Positions 13,034 through 20,314 of a stretch of DNA of 20,314 nucleotides are shown piece by piece. A program made the translations under genes and the position numbers. The stretch comes from Patescibacteria group bacterium (GTDB taxonomy: Bacteria; Patescibacteria; Microgenomatia; Daviesbacterales; UBA10151): contig JAMDBX010000017.1 in assembly GCA_023487645.1 (NCBI GenBank), forward strand, positions 1-20,314, written 5' to 3'. The notes under the pieces are model-generated. The model was not told where the DNA came from. It saw nothing but the letters and a program-made list of their open reading frames with translations, and searched no databases. The first letter of the stretch is position 1. Each line of letters opens with the position of its first letter.

Positions 13034-15892
13034 GTGCCCAAAGATTTAACAGCTCTTTTTTCCCCAAAATCGGTGGCCATTATTGGTGCTTCCCGTTACC
13101 CTCAAAAAGTAGGGGCAATAGTTTTGAAAAATATTATCGGCTCAGGATTTGGTGGCCAGGTTTATCCCGTCAACCCCAATTGTACCAGCATTGGTAATCT
13201 GCCCTGCTTCCCGGATGTGAAAAGCCTGCCGGAAATTCCCGACCTTGCCGTGGTTGCAATTCCGGTAAATTTGGTTTTGGAAACCTTAAACCAAATTGGA
13301 GAAAGAGGAATCAAAAATGCCGTTATTTTTTCTGCCGGATTTAAAGAAACCGGTAAAGAAGGGGAGAAGCTACAAGATGAGCTGATTGAAATTGCCCAAA
13401 AATATCAAATTAACGTCTTGGGCCCCAACTGCCTGGGCTTTGTCAATAATTTATGCCCAATCAATGTTACTTTTGGCGAGTTGGTGAACCAGCCCGGTAA
13501 CCTGCGTTTCATCTCACAATCGGGAGCGATAGCTGCCAGCCTTTTTGATTGGTGTAAATCAACCGGGCTGGGGTTTTCCCAGTTTGTCACCTTAGGTAAT
13601 AAAGCAGTTATCAATGAAAATGATGTTTTAGGGTATTTCCAAAATATTTCAGTCGATACACGGTCTGTTTTAAACCAAGAAGTCTCGTCTGAAGTTTTAC
13701 CGATTGGGTTGTATTTGGAATCGATATCTGACGGACCGCAATTTTTAAAAATCGCCCGGCAAATTTCCAAGACAGACCCGATTTTTATTTTAAAACCGGG
13801 TAAAACTCGGGCAGCCGCTCAAGCGATGCAATCACATACCGGTGCTATTGCCGGGGAAGATACTATTTTGGAGGCAGTGCTATCCCAAGCCGGGGTTATT
13901 CGTGCTCATACCCTGGAAGATTTTTTTGACCTGTCCCGGGGTTTTGCTTGGGAAAATGCTCCCTCTGGAGTTAAAGTGGCCATAATCTCTAATGCTGGTG
14001 GTCCGGCGGTGATCAGTGCCGATGCCGTTGTCGGCGAAGGTTTGCAGCTGGCTGAGTTTGATAGTCAAACCAAGGAGCAACTGATGCAAATTCTCCCCCG
14101 GTCCGCCAGTATTTTAAACCCTGTTGATGTTTTGGGTGATGCTCTGGCTGAACGTATCGGTCGGGCAGCGGAAATAATTTTGCGGGAAGATTTGTCTCAA
14201 TCTTTAATCGTTATCCTTACTCCCCAGGTAATGACCCAAATTGAAAAAACAGCTGAGTTTATTGGCGCTTTGTCTAAAAGGTACCGAAAGCCGATTTTTT
14301 GTTCCTTTATAGGTGGCAGCTTGATTGCCGAAGGTGAACAGAAACTTAATGAACTTAAAATCCCCTCCTTCCGTTTTCCGGAAAGGGCGATTGCCACCAT
14401 TGGGGCGATGTGGCAATTTAAAAAATGGCAGGAGGAGCAGGGCGGTGCAGATTTGGGGCAAACATTAGTAGTGCAGGTAAATTTTGACCAAATACAAGAA
14501 ATCATAGGTAAAGCCCAGGCCAACGGCCAAAAAATCCTTGATAACATTGAGGCAGATCAGCTAATTCGATCCGTTGGTATCACTACCCCTGATACATCTG
14601 AAGTTATCAACTTAGACCAGGCAGAAAAACTGGCCCAGGAATACGGATTTCCGGTGGTGTTGAAACTTTCTTCACCGGGACTGCTTCATAAAAAAGAGAT
14701 TGGAGGAGTAATTACTGATTTAAGAAATATTAACCAGCTGGAAGTTGCCTGGGATAAACTGCAACGGAAGATTTCGCAGATGGAGGCGGATATCCGCGAT
14801 CATGCTAAAATCCAAATTCAAAAGGATATTGTAGAGGGAGTTGAAGTGATTGTTGGGGTGAAACATGATTCCACTTTTGGCCCGGTTCTGCTTTTTGGGG
14901 CTGGCGGGTCCTTAGCCCAGTTGATTGATGACCATAACCTTCACCTTTTGCCGCTGGATATCTTCCAAGCTAAAAAACTTGTGGAAAAATCAAAGGTTTT
15001 TTCGCTGCTTGGGGGGCAAAATGATGAGCCTTCTTATGCTTTAGACAAGCTTTATGAACTAATTGTCCGTTTGGGAAAATTAGCAGAAACTTTTCCCCAA
15101 GTTTCGGATATTGAAATTAATCCGGTAATTGTTACCTTAAACGACGTATGGGCAGTGGATGCAAAGGTTATTTTAAAAAACGAAGAGAGCCGGCCGGTTG
15201 CCCTCCCTAAATTTAAGGTAGCCAGGACAGTGAGTAATATTATCTTGGCCGGAAAATACCATTACCTGGATTTTGAAACCCCAGATCCATTTATTTTTCG
15301 GCCCGGCCAATTCTTAAGCGTTAAAGTAGGGCCGCAGAGGACTAATTGCTACTCTATCGCAGGACGCGGTAGTGATAATCATTTTAATTTACTTGTTGAT
15401 ACCTCGCCCGGAGGTCCGGGATCAAAATTTTTTGAGAATTTAAAGACGGATGATAAGATTGCATATCTGGGACCGTTTGGAACATTTAACCTAAAGCTTG
15501 ACGATGGAGGTAAGCATCTTTTATTCTTAGCAACAGGCTGTGGTTTTGCCCCATTAAAATCTATGATTGAAGAAGCTTTAAATAATAATTACCAGTTGCC
15601 CATTAGTTTGTATTTGGGTTTTAGTCTTCCGGAAGATGTTTTCTTGCAGGATTATTTGCAAAAATTATCCCAAAAATATCCTAATTTTAGTTATAAAATT
15701 GCCGTCTATCAGCCCAATGATGATTGGAAAGGGAATGTAGGCTTTATCACTAAATTAATCCAAACAGACATTCCCGATGCTTCTGGTTATTCTGCTTACC
15801 TTTGCGGAAATAAATACATGATTGCCGATGCTACTAAACTGTTGCTTTCCCGTAACCTACCCCAAGAAAGGGTTTATACGGAAAAATATTAA
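13034..15892 (+). CDS. ADP-forming acyl-CoA synthetase (alpha-beta) fused to a ferredoxin-NAD(P)H-reductase-like domain
   Basis: 952 residues with two enzymes in one chain. Residues 1-460 are the alpha part: CoA-binding Rossmann fold (IIGASRYPQKVG, 17-27) and the phosphohistidine site H268 (QSHTGAIAGED). Residues about 480-715 are the ATP-grasp beta part (LKLSSPGLLHKKEIGGV, 543-559; FGAGG, 621-625; EINPV, 694-698). Family reaction: acyl-CoA + ADP + Pi to acid + CoA + ATP. Residues about 725-952 form a flavoprotein reductase module: FAD motif R769...Y773-S774 (RTNCYS), GPFGTF (813-818), nucleotide site GCGFAPLKSM (835-844) and CGNKYMI (924-930), ending in YTEKY, a typical FNR-family C terminus. 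There is no iron-sulfur domain, so electrons would come from a partner. It starts at GTG and leads an operon with the 2-oxoacid oxidoreductase. Acetyl-CoA is the likeliest substrate, but this is inferred. Confidence 0.93.
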   Translation: MPKDLTALFSPKSVAIIGASRYPQKVGAIVLKNIIGSGFGGQVYPVNPNCTSIGNLPCFPDVKSLPEIPDLAVVAIPVNLVLETLNQIGERGIKNAVIFSAGFKETGKEGEKLQDELIEIAQKYQINVLGPNCLGFVNNLCPINVTFGELVNQPGNLRFISQSGAIAASLFDWCKSTGLGFSQFVTLGNKAVINENDVLGYFQNISVDTRSVLNQEVSSEVLPIGLYLESISDGPQFLKIARQISKTDPIFILKPGKTRAAAQAMQSHTGAIAGEDTILEAVLSQAGVIRAHTLEDFFDLSRGFAWENAPSGVKVAIISNAGGPAVISADAVVGEGLQLAEFDSQTKEQLMQILPRSASILNPVDVLGDALAERIGRAAEIILREDLSQSLIVILTPQVMTQIEKTAEFIGALSKRYRKPIFCSFIGGSLIAEGEQKLNELKIPSFRFPERAIATIGAMWQFKKWQEEQGGADLGQTLVVQVNFDQIQEIIGKAQANGQKILDNIEADQLIRSVGITTPDTSEVINLDQAEKLAQEYGFPVVLKLSSPGLLHKKEIGGVITDLRNINQLEVAWDKLQRKISQMEADIRDHAKIQIQKDIVEGVEVIVGVKHDSTFGPVLLFGAGGSLAQLIDDHNLHLLPLDIFQAKKLVEKSKVFSLLGGQNDEPSYALDKLYELIVRLGKLAETFPQVSDIEINPVIVTLNDVWAVDAKVILKNEESRPVALPKFKVARTVSNIILAGKYHYLDFETPDPFIFRPGQFLSVKVGPQRTNCYSIAGRGSDNHFNLLVDTSPGGPGSKFFENLKTDDKIAYLGPFGTFNLKLDDGGKHLLFLATGCGFAPLKSMIEEALNNNYQLPISLYLGFSLPEDVFLQDYLQKLSQKYPNFSYKIAVYQPNDDWKGNVGFITKLIQTDIPDASGYSAYLCGNKYMIADATKLLLSRNLPQERVYTEKY

Positions 15893-15895
15893 CTT

Positions 15896-17614
15896 ATGTT
15901 AGATAAAAAGATCTTTTCTTTAAAAATCGGTGGCCAGGCTGGACAGGGTGTTAAATCTGTCGGCTTGATGCTTGCCAAAGTGGCCAGCCGCAGTGGCTTT
16001 CATATTTACGATTGTACCGAATACCCGTCATTGATTCGGGGTGGCCATAATGTGATGCAAATTTGCTTCTCTGCCGAAGAAATTACAGCCCCGATTAGAA
16101 GACTGGATTTTTTAATTGCCTTAAACCAACAGACTATAGATTTACATCGGGACGAATTGGTTTTAGGTTCTGGAATCCTCTTTGACAGCAAAGGGAGTCT
16201 GGATTTGTCGGTAGTAGGGCAGGGGATAAACCAGTTCCCAATGCCGTTGTCACAGTTGGCTAACGAAGCCGGAGGTAAAGAGCTATTAAGCAATATAGTG
16301 GCTATAGGAGGAAGTTTAGCTCTGCTGGGAGGAAATTTAGCAATCCTCAAGGACTTGATTTCAGCAGAGTTTGGGGATAAAGGCGAAGAGATAGTGAGGA
16401 TAAACCATCAGGCTGCCGAATTGGGTTTTAATTATGCCCGGGAAAATTTTGCCGATAAGTTGCAACAGGTAATGGCTCCCTTCTCTTCAATTGAAACTAA
16501 TATGATTGTTAATGGTAATGAAGCCGCGGCCTTAGGGGCGATTGCCGGCGGAGTGCAGTTTGCCGCCATTTATCCGATGACTCCGATTACCAGTATTATT
16601 AATGTTTTGGCTGCTAACCAGGAAAAGTATGGATTTATCTTTAAGCAGCCGGAAGATGAGATTGCCGCGATCAATATGGCCATTGGGGCTTCTGTTGCCG
16701 GTGCCCGCTCAATGGTAGCGACCTCAGGCGGCGGTTTTTGCCTGATGACCGAAGGGTATGGTTTGGCCGGGATTATGGAAACACCGGTGGTGATTGTCGA
16801 GGGGATGCGGCCGGGTCCGGCCACTGGAGTCCCTACCTGGAGTGAGCAAGGGGATCTGCAGTTTGTCCTCCATGCCCACCAGGGTGATTTTCCGCGGATA
16901 GTGCTGGCAGCCGGTGATGCCAAGGAGGCTTTTTTTCTTACTATGGAGGCTTTTAACCTGGCGGATAAGTACCAAACTCCAGTGGTGGTTATCGTCGATA
17001 AAAATATCTGTGAAAATGATCAAAGTTTTCCTCTCTTTGATCTTTCTTCATATCAACAATTCCGGGGAAAGTTGACCGGAGAAAAGCTTGTCGATTATCG
17101 GCGTTATGAGGACCAGGCAGATGGTATCTCTATGCGGACATTGCCCGGCAGCGGCAATTTTTTTATCGCCAGCTCTTATGAGCATGACTCCCAGGGTTTG
17201 ACGACGGAGGATGAAAAGGAGAGGGTTGTTCAAATGAAAAAAAGAATGACTAAACTGGAGACTTGTGCCCATGAAGATATGCCCTCTCCCCAGCTTTTTG
17301 GACCGGAAGAGGCTAGAGTTACTTTTGTTTCCTGGGGGAGTAATAAGGGAAGTATTTTGCAGGCCATGAAAGATTTTCCTGATGTTAATTTTCTCCATCT
17401 AACCTGGATGAACCCCTTTCCATCTGAGGTGGTCAAAACTATCCTGCAAAAGGCCAGCTATTTGGTTGGAGTAGAATGTAATTACTCGGGACAATTGATG
17501 GATCTGATCAGGGAAAAAACCGGGATTGAAATTTTGGATAAAATGCTAAAATATGACGGACGGCCGTTTTATCCGGAGGAGATTGCGGAAAAAATTGAAA
17601 GTATTTTAAAATGA
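15896..17614 (+). CDS. 2-oxoacid:ferredoxin oxidoreductase, fused gamma-alpha subunit
   Basis: 572 residues. The N-terminal gamma-type domain (about 1-185) has IGGQAGQGVKSVG (11-23) and YPSLIRGGHNVMQ (43-55). The alpha domain (about 203-572) begins NGNEAAALGA and carries YPMTP at 226-230, the YPITP-type motif for substrate and CoA handling, then SGGGFCLMTEG and the conserved MRPGPATGVPT. With the beta subunit it oxidises a 2-oxoacid with CoA, giving acyl-CoA, CO2 and reduced ferredoxin in the cytoplasm. The gamma-alpha fusion plus separate beta is the two-subunit plan known from Sulfolobus-type enzymes and many KorAB homologues. Whether pyruvate, 2-oxoglutarate or a broad range is used cannot be read from the sequence. 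It starts 3 bases after the synthetase stop and overlaps the beta gene by 4 bases (ATGA). There is no Shine-Dalgarno sequence. Confidence 0.95.
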   Translation: MLDKKIFSLKIGGQAGQGVKSVGLMLAKVASRSGFHIYDCTEYPSLIRGGHNVMQICFSAEEITAPIRRLDFLIALNQQTIDLHRDELVLGSGILFDSKGSLDLSVVGQGINQFPMPLSQLANEAGGKELLSNIVAIGGSLALLGGNLAILKDLISAEFGDKGEEIVRINHQAAELGFNYARENFADKLQQVMAPFSSIETNMIVNGNEAAALGAIAGGVQFAAIYPMTPITSIINVLAANQEKYGFIFKQPEDEIAAINMAIGASVAGARSMVATSGGGFCLMTEGYGLAGIMETPVVIVEGMRPGPATGVPTWSEQGDLQFVLHAHQGDFPRIVLAAGDAKEAFFLTMEAFNLADKYQTPVVVIVDKNICENDQSFPLFDLSSYQQFRGKLTGEKLVDYRRYEDQADGISMRTLPGSGNFFIASSYEHDSQGLTTEDEKERVVQMKKRMTKLETCAHEDMPSPQLFGPEEARVTFVSWGSNKGSILQAMKDFPDVNFLHLTWMNPFPSEVVKTILQKASYLVGVECNYSGQLMDLIREKTGIEILDKMLKYDGRPFYPEEIAEKIESILK

Positions 17615-18486
17615 CTAACTTACAAGATTTATCAACCGGCTGCAATCCTACCTGGTGTCCGGGGTGCGGAAATTTTGGCATTTGGGCGGCCTTTAAAAAT
17701 GCCGCTGCGGCCAAGGGGTGGGATAATAATAACTCGGTTTTAGTGGCCGGGATCGGTTGTCATGGCAATATTTTAAATTTTATTAAACTAACTTCTGTTG
17801 AAGGGCTGCATGGACGGGCTATTCCTGTGGCTACAGGTTTGAAACTGGCCAATCATCAATTAAATGTCTTTGTTTTTACCGGAGACGGAGATTGTCTGGG
17901 AGAAGGAGGTAATCATTTAATCCATGCTTGCCGGCGAAACCACAATTTAACCATTTTTATCCATGACAATGCAGTTTATGGTTTAACCACCGGTCAAACC
18001 TCTCCTGCCTCTCCTCAAGGCTATAAATCCAAATCAACTCCCCAAGGAAACCTTGATCATCCCTTTTCTCCTCTAGCCCTGGCTATAGCTTCTGGAGCCA
18101 CCTTTGTGGCCCGGGGTTTGGCTACCGATATCCCTAAGCTTACGGAACTGATTATTAAAGCCAATGAACACCAGGGCCTGGCTATTGTTAATATACTTCA
18201 GCCTTGTATCACCTGGAATAAAGACTATACCCCTGTCTTTTACCGGGACAATACTTATTATTTGGATGAAAGTCATGACAAAACTAACCGGGAGCAAGCT
18301 TTTACCAAAGCCATAGAGTGGGCCTTGCCTGACGGCAGGCAAGGAGAAAAACAGGTCCCGCTGGGAATTTTTTATCAGGTAGATAAACCGAGTTATGAGA
18401 CAACGGTTCCCCAAATTACCGAAAAACCTTTAATAGAAAATTCCTCAGACCGCGACCTCTCCGACCTCTTTCAAAAATATACTTAG
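17611..18486 (+). CDS. 2-oxoacid:ferredoxin oxidoreductase, beta subunit (TPP-binding)
   Basis: 291 residues that carry thiamine diphosphate and one [4Fe-4S] cluster. The TPP/Mg motif is GDGDCLGEGGNHLIHACRRN starting at residue 91, with N120 and the AVYGLTTGQTSPAS loop following. Cluster cysteines expected for this subunit are all there: C16 and C19 (WCPGCG), C50 (GIGCHG) and C199 (LQPCITWNKD). The subunit passes electrons from the hydroxyalkyl-TPP intermediate to ferredoxin. No ferredoxin-like delta domain is fused or encoded directly next to it; the small ferredoxin at 18562 is the obvious acceptor. The start overlaps the preceding stop (ATGA), indicating translational coupling and 1:1 production. 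Confidence 0.95.
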   Translation: MTNLQDLSTGCNPTWCPGCGNFGIWAAFKNAAAAKGWDNNNSVLVAGIGCHGNILNFIKLTSVEGLHGRAIPVATGLKLANHQLNVFVFTGDGDCLGEGGNHLIHACRRNHNLTIFIHDNAVYGLTTGQTSPASPQGYKSKSTPQGNLDHPFSPLALAIASGATFVARGLATDIPKLTELIIKANEHQGLAIVNILQPCITWNKDYTPVFYRDNTYYLDESHDKTNREQAFTKAIEWALPDGRQGEKQVPLGIFYQVDKPSYETTVPQITEKPLIENSSDRDLSDLFQKYT

Positions 18487-18524
18487 TATCAACTACAAAC
18501 CAAAATAAGGTTCTAAATGCAGTA

Positions 18525-18553
18525 TTGAAAAAAGTTGGAAAAATTTATAACCT
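18525..18553 (+). promoter_or_regulatory. Promoter of the ferredoxin gene (near-leaderless)
   Basis: TTGAAA (18525-18530), 17 bases, TAACCT (18548-18553), then 8 bases to ATG 18562. The string AAGGGT just before the ATG could alternatively be read as a poor Shine-Dalgarno element. Confidence 0.6.
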
Positions 18554-18561
18554 AAAGGGTA

Positions 18562-18840
18562 ATGGATAATCAATCTCCGCAAGACCAAAATCCCCAACAG
18601 GATAAAGTTGTCCAAATTGGCAAATACCAGGTAAAAGTAGTAAGGAACGCCTGCATTGGGGCTGCCTCATGTGTGGCAATTTCCCCGACAACTTTTGTTC
18701 TGGACAATGAACAAAAAGCGGTCATCCAAGGAGACAGCGACAGCCCGGAAAATGTCCTCGCGGCCGCCCAATCTTGTCCCACCAAAGCCATTGTGGTAAT
18801 TGACACTGAAACCGGCAAGCAAGTTTGGCCCAGTGAATAA
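18562..18840 (+). CDS. Single-cluster ferredoxin lacking the second cluster cysteine
   Basis: 92 residues: a polar 15-residue leader (Gln/Asp/Pro-rich, not a signal peptide) and one ferredoxin fold. Cluster ligands are C31, C37 and C72 (CIGAASC ... SCPTKAI). The family pattern is C-x2-C-x2-C...C-P; here the second position is Ala34. Ferredoxins with a non-Cys residue at that position usually hold a [3Fe-4S] cluster, or a [4Fe-4S] cluster with an outside ligand. It lies 75 bases after the oxidoreductase beta gene with its own promoter and is the likely electron carrier between that enzyme and the flavoprotein domain of the synthetase fusion. The charge is strongly acidic in the second half, as in other ferredoxins. 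The partner assignment is from context. Confidence 0.9.
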   Translation: MDNQSPQDQNPQQDKVVQIGKYQVKVVRNACIGAASCVAISPTTFVLDNEQKAVIQGDSDSPENVLAAAQSCPTKAIVVIDTETGKQVWPSE

Positions 18841-18877
18841 AATTCCTACTTGTGTTTTGAAAATATTCATGCTCAAA

Positions 18878-18883
18878 TAGATT
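18878..18883 (+). promoter_or_regulatory. -10 element of the SDR gene (leaderless)
   Basis: TAGATT ends 6 bases before ATG 18890. A TTGAAA at 18857-18862 gives only a 15-base spacer, so the -35 is uncertain. Confidence 0.4.
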
Positions 18884-18889
18884 AAGGAT

Positions 18890-19714
18890 ATGTTTTTTTC
18901 CAATAAAAATAACTCCACTATAAATAATTTACTTGACCTTTCCGGTAAAACCGCTATTGTGACAGGAGGAGCGGTGGGGATCGGTTTGGGGGTTGTGTCA
19001 AATTTGGCTCAAGCCGGAGCGAAGGTGGTAATTGCCGACAGGTCGGCCGAGGATGCCCAAAAGGCGGTTGCCGAGCTATCTAAAAAAGGATTTAAAGTAA
19101 AGGTAGTAACTACCGATGTTTCATCCGAGCAGGATGTTAAAAATTTGGTTGAAGAAACTGTTAAAGTTTTTAGTTCGGTAGACATCCTGGTAAATAACGC
19201 CGGAATTTATCCCAATATTCCTCTAATTCAATTGACTGCTGAAGATTTTGAAAAAGTTATAGCCGTCAATTTAAAAGGGGTATTTTTAACCGTCAAATAT
19301 GTCTCCGGGCAGATGATCAAACAGGGAAAAGGGGGAAAGATTATCAACATTTCTTCAATTGATGCCCTTCATCCTTCGATGATTGGTTTGGCCGCCTATG
19401 ATGCTTCCAAACATGGGGTTTGGGGTTTTACTAAAAATGTGGCCTTGGAGCTTGCTCAATATAAAATTTGGGTCAATGCCATTGCCCCTGGAGGAATTGC
19501 CACTCCAGGAGTAGCTAAATTACAGGCTGCTGCTCCGGCTACCTCCACTGTTGATCCTAAAAAGATGATTGAAGCCTTTTTGGCTAAAATCCCCATGCGC
19601 CGGATGGGGGAGCCGGATGAGATCGGCAAAGTGGCTCTCTTTTTAGCTTCGGATATGTCTTCTTATATGACTGGATCTCAGATTGTTGTTGATGGCGGAG
19701 CACTTCTTTCTTAA
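18890..19714 (+). CDS. Short-chain dehydrogenase/reductase, classical type
   Basis: 274 residues with the complete classical SDR signature: TGGAVGIG at 25-32 (nucleotide-binding), D50 at the end of beta-2 (favours NAD(H) over NADP(H)), NNAG at 102-105, catalytic S155/S156, Y170 and K174 (YDASK), and PGG near 194. The C-terminal MGEPDEIGKVALFLASDMSSYMTGSQIVVDGG is typical of the FabG-like group. It interconverts an alcohol or hydroxy compound and a carbonyl. The substrate cannot be told. The first 15 residues (MFFSNKNNSTINNLL) are an extra leader before the usual start of the fold. Placed just after the oxidoreductase-ferredoxin genes, it could re-oxidise NADH made from reduced ferredoxin; this is inference from context. 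Confidence 0.92.
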   Translation: MFFSNKNNSTINNLLDLSGKTAIVTGGAVGIGLGVVSNLAQAGAKVVIADRSAEDAQKAVAELSKKGFKVKVVTTDVSSEQDVKNLVEETVKVFSSVDILVNNAGIYPNIPLIQLTAEDFEKVIAVNLKGVFLTVKYVSGQMIKQGKGGKIINISSIDALHPSMIGLAAYDASKHGVWGFTKNVALELAQYKIWVNAIAPGGIATPGVAKLQAAAPATSTVDPKKMIEAFLAKIPMRRMGEPDEIGKVALFLASDMSSYMTGSQIVVDGGALLS

Positions 19715-19716
19715 AA

Positions 19717-20073
19717 TTATCTTTTTAAATTTAAATTAATATCAACCAAAGGGGCTTCCGGCTGCTCACCTAAAACCACCATTCCCATCCCTTCGGCTAT
19801 CCAAATGGTTAAGGTGGTGCTGTAGTTGAAAAAATCTTGGTTGCTGGCAACCCGGTGACTTAGGTAATTGGGCAAAGCTTGCTGCACTACCTCTTTTTTA
19901 CCCAATGAGCCTCCAACAGAAATATTGGACTGGGTAAAAGGTATCCGGGCTGAGGCTCCGCCCCCGATTCCCACTCCAAAGCCGGTTAAGATAAGTCCAA
20001 AGACTAAAACAACAAAAAAGAAGGGCCAACCTCCGCCAACTCTTGGGGTATAATTTTTTGACTTTTTATCCAC
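19717..20073 (-). CDS. Small single-pass membrane protein of unknown function
   Basis: 118 residues from GTG 20073: a basic start (MDKKSKNYTPRVGGG), one membrane segment at about 16-38 rich in Gly, and an extracellular part of about 80 residues without cysteines. No family is recognised. Its stop lies 2 bases from the stop of the convergent SDR gene. The GTG is preceded by AT-rich DNA (TAATAT 8 bases upstream as a possible -10). The strong membrane segment and the compact fit between neighbours support it being real. Confidence 0.6.
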   Translation of the reverse strand: MDKKSKNYTPRVGGGWPFFFVVLVFGLILTGFGVGIGGGASARIPFTQSNISVGGSLGKKEVVQQALPNYLSHRVASNQDFFNYSTTLTIWIAEGMGMVVLGEQPEAPLVDINLNLKR

Positions 20074-20202
20074 TTATAAAAATATTAACACAAGATAACT
20101 AGAGAAAAAATAATTTAGCTCACTTTATTAATCTCTTGATTTGTCTTCAGTGTTTTTTCAGTTTTCAGTCCCTATAATGTAACTTGTCCTGACTTCTGGT
20201 AA
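20074..20202. other. Intergenic stretch near the right end
   Basis: This AT-rich stretch of 129 bases contains the upstream region of the small membrane protein gene and the 3' flank of the partial gene at the right edge. Short direct repeats of ACTGAAAA are visible on the minus strand around 20141-20172. No clear terminator hairpin was found. Confidence 0.4.
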
Positions 20203-20314
20203 TTAGTACGTGAGTCCCAAATTCTGTAGTATTAGTTTGATTTCTTCTGGAATTGGTACTCTCCAAAGAATTTCCTCTCCACTGGCTGGATTTAAAACCC
20301 GGGCATCAGTAATC
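20203..20314 (-). CDS. 3' end of an unidentified minus-strand gene (partial)
   Basis: An open minus-strand frame enters from the right edge and ends at TAA (20205-20203). The 36 visible residues (ending in RVPIPEEIKLILQNLGLTY) form a coherent C-terminus: a beta-hairpin-like ARVLNPASGEEILWRVP followed by an amphipathic helix. The arrangement loosely recalls the C-terminal end of FlaG-type small proteins, but I would not name it from this. It lies in the same direction as the next minus-strand gene. Confidence 0.5.
   Translation of the reverse strand, partial: ITDARVLNPASGEEILWRVPIPEEIKLILQNLGLTY

Noticed and set aside
14197..14547. Minus-strand frame opposite the synthetase beta region
   Set aside because: The plus-strand frame carries clear family motifs through the whole interval; the opposite frame has none.
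16006..17714. Long minus-strand frames opposite the oxidoreductase genes
   Set aside because: They are shadows of the well-supported plus-strand genes: arginine/proline/serine-rich, without motifs.
20060..20075. TTATCCACT, one mismatch from a DnaA box
   Set aside because: It is single, lies in the start of a small gene, and nothing else points to a replication origin.
1..20314. CRISPR array, transposon, prophage or toxin-antitoxin module
   Set aside because: No spaced direct repeats, transposase, integrase, structural phage gene or recognisable toxin pair was seen on either strand.

Overview
The window reads as chromosome of a small-genome, fermentative bacterium of the Candidate Phyla Radiation (Patescibacteria), most like the Microgenomates side. 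This placement is an inference. It rests on compact genes of moderate GC, many short orphan proteins, an N-terminal-signal/LPXTG wall protein typical of single-membrane cells, an archaeal-type fermentation module (two-subunit 2-oxoacid:ferredoxin oxidoreductase plus ADP-forming acyl-CoA synthetase), and an EndoQ-type nuclease. TGA is used as a stop, so the genetic code is the standard one. No rRNA, intact tRNA, CRISPR array, transposase or phage gene was found.

Layout. Left edge: the tail of an unidentified membrane protein (+), then two minus-strand genes, a HExxH zincin-like protein and a membrane-anchored protein of unknown function. Positions 2100-4950: gltX (GluRS) and murA, both plus. 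Positions 5065-6895: a soluble GAF histidine kinase and an OmpR-family response regulator placed tail to tail. Positions 7000-7870: two small orphan proteins and a YvlD-type four-helix membrane protein. Positions 7924-10668: a tight two-gene repair unit, EndoQ-like PHP endonuclease followed by a compact UvrD-like helicase with no room for a normal 2B domain. Positions 10640-12110: two head-to-head cell-wall hydrolases, an M23 peptidase with an LPRTG sorting signal and an Amidase_3. Positions 12218-12826: an AT-rich ParB/Srx-like orphan.

Positions 13034-19714 are the metabolic core. A 952-residue fusion joins a complete ADP-forming acyl-CoA synthetase (alpha plus beta) to a ferredoxin-NAD(P)H-reductase-like flavoprotein domain. 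It is followed 3 bases later by a gamma-alpha fused 2-oxoacid:ferredoxin oxidoreductase subunit and, overlapping by 4 bases, the beta subunit. A ferredoxin lacking the second cluster cysteine and an NAD-type short-chain dehydrogenase follow. Together they could oxidise a 2-oxoacid to acyl-CoA, make ATP from the acyl-CoA, and move the ferredoxin electrons to NAD(P)+ and on to an organic acceptor. The right end holds a small membrane protein and the 3' end of another minus-strand gene.

Across the window most genes lack a Shine-Dalgarno sequence. Instead a -10 hexamer (TATAAT or TAnnnT) ends 6-10 bases before the start codon, often with a -35 hexamer 16-17 bases further up. This predicts that leaderless mRNAs are the normal way genes are expressed here. 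The best candidates for something undescribed are the synthetase-flavoprotein fusion with its electron-transfer neighbours, and this leaderless architecture.
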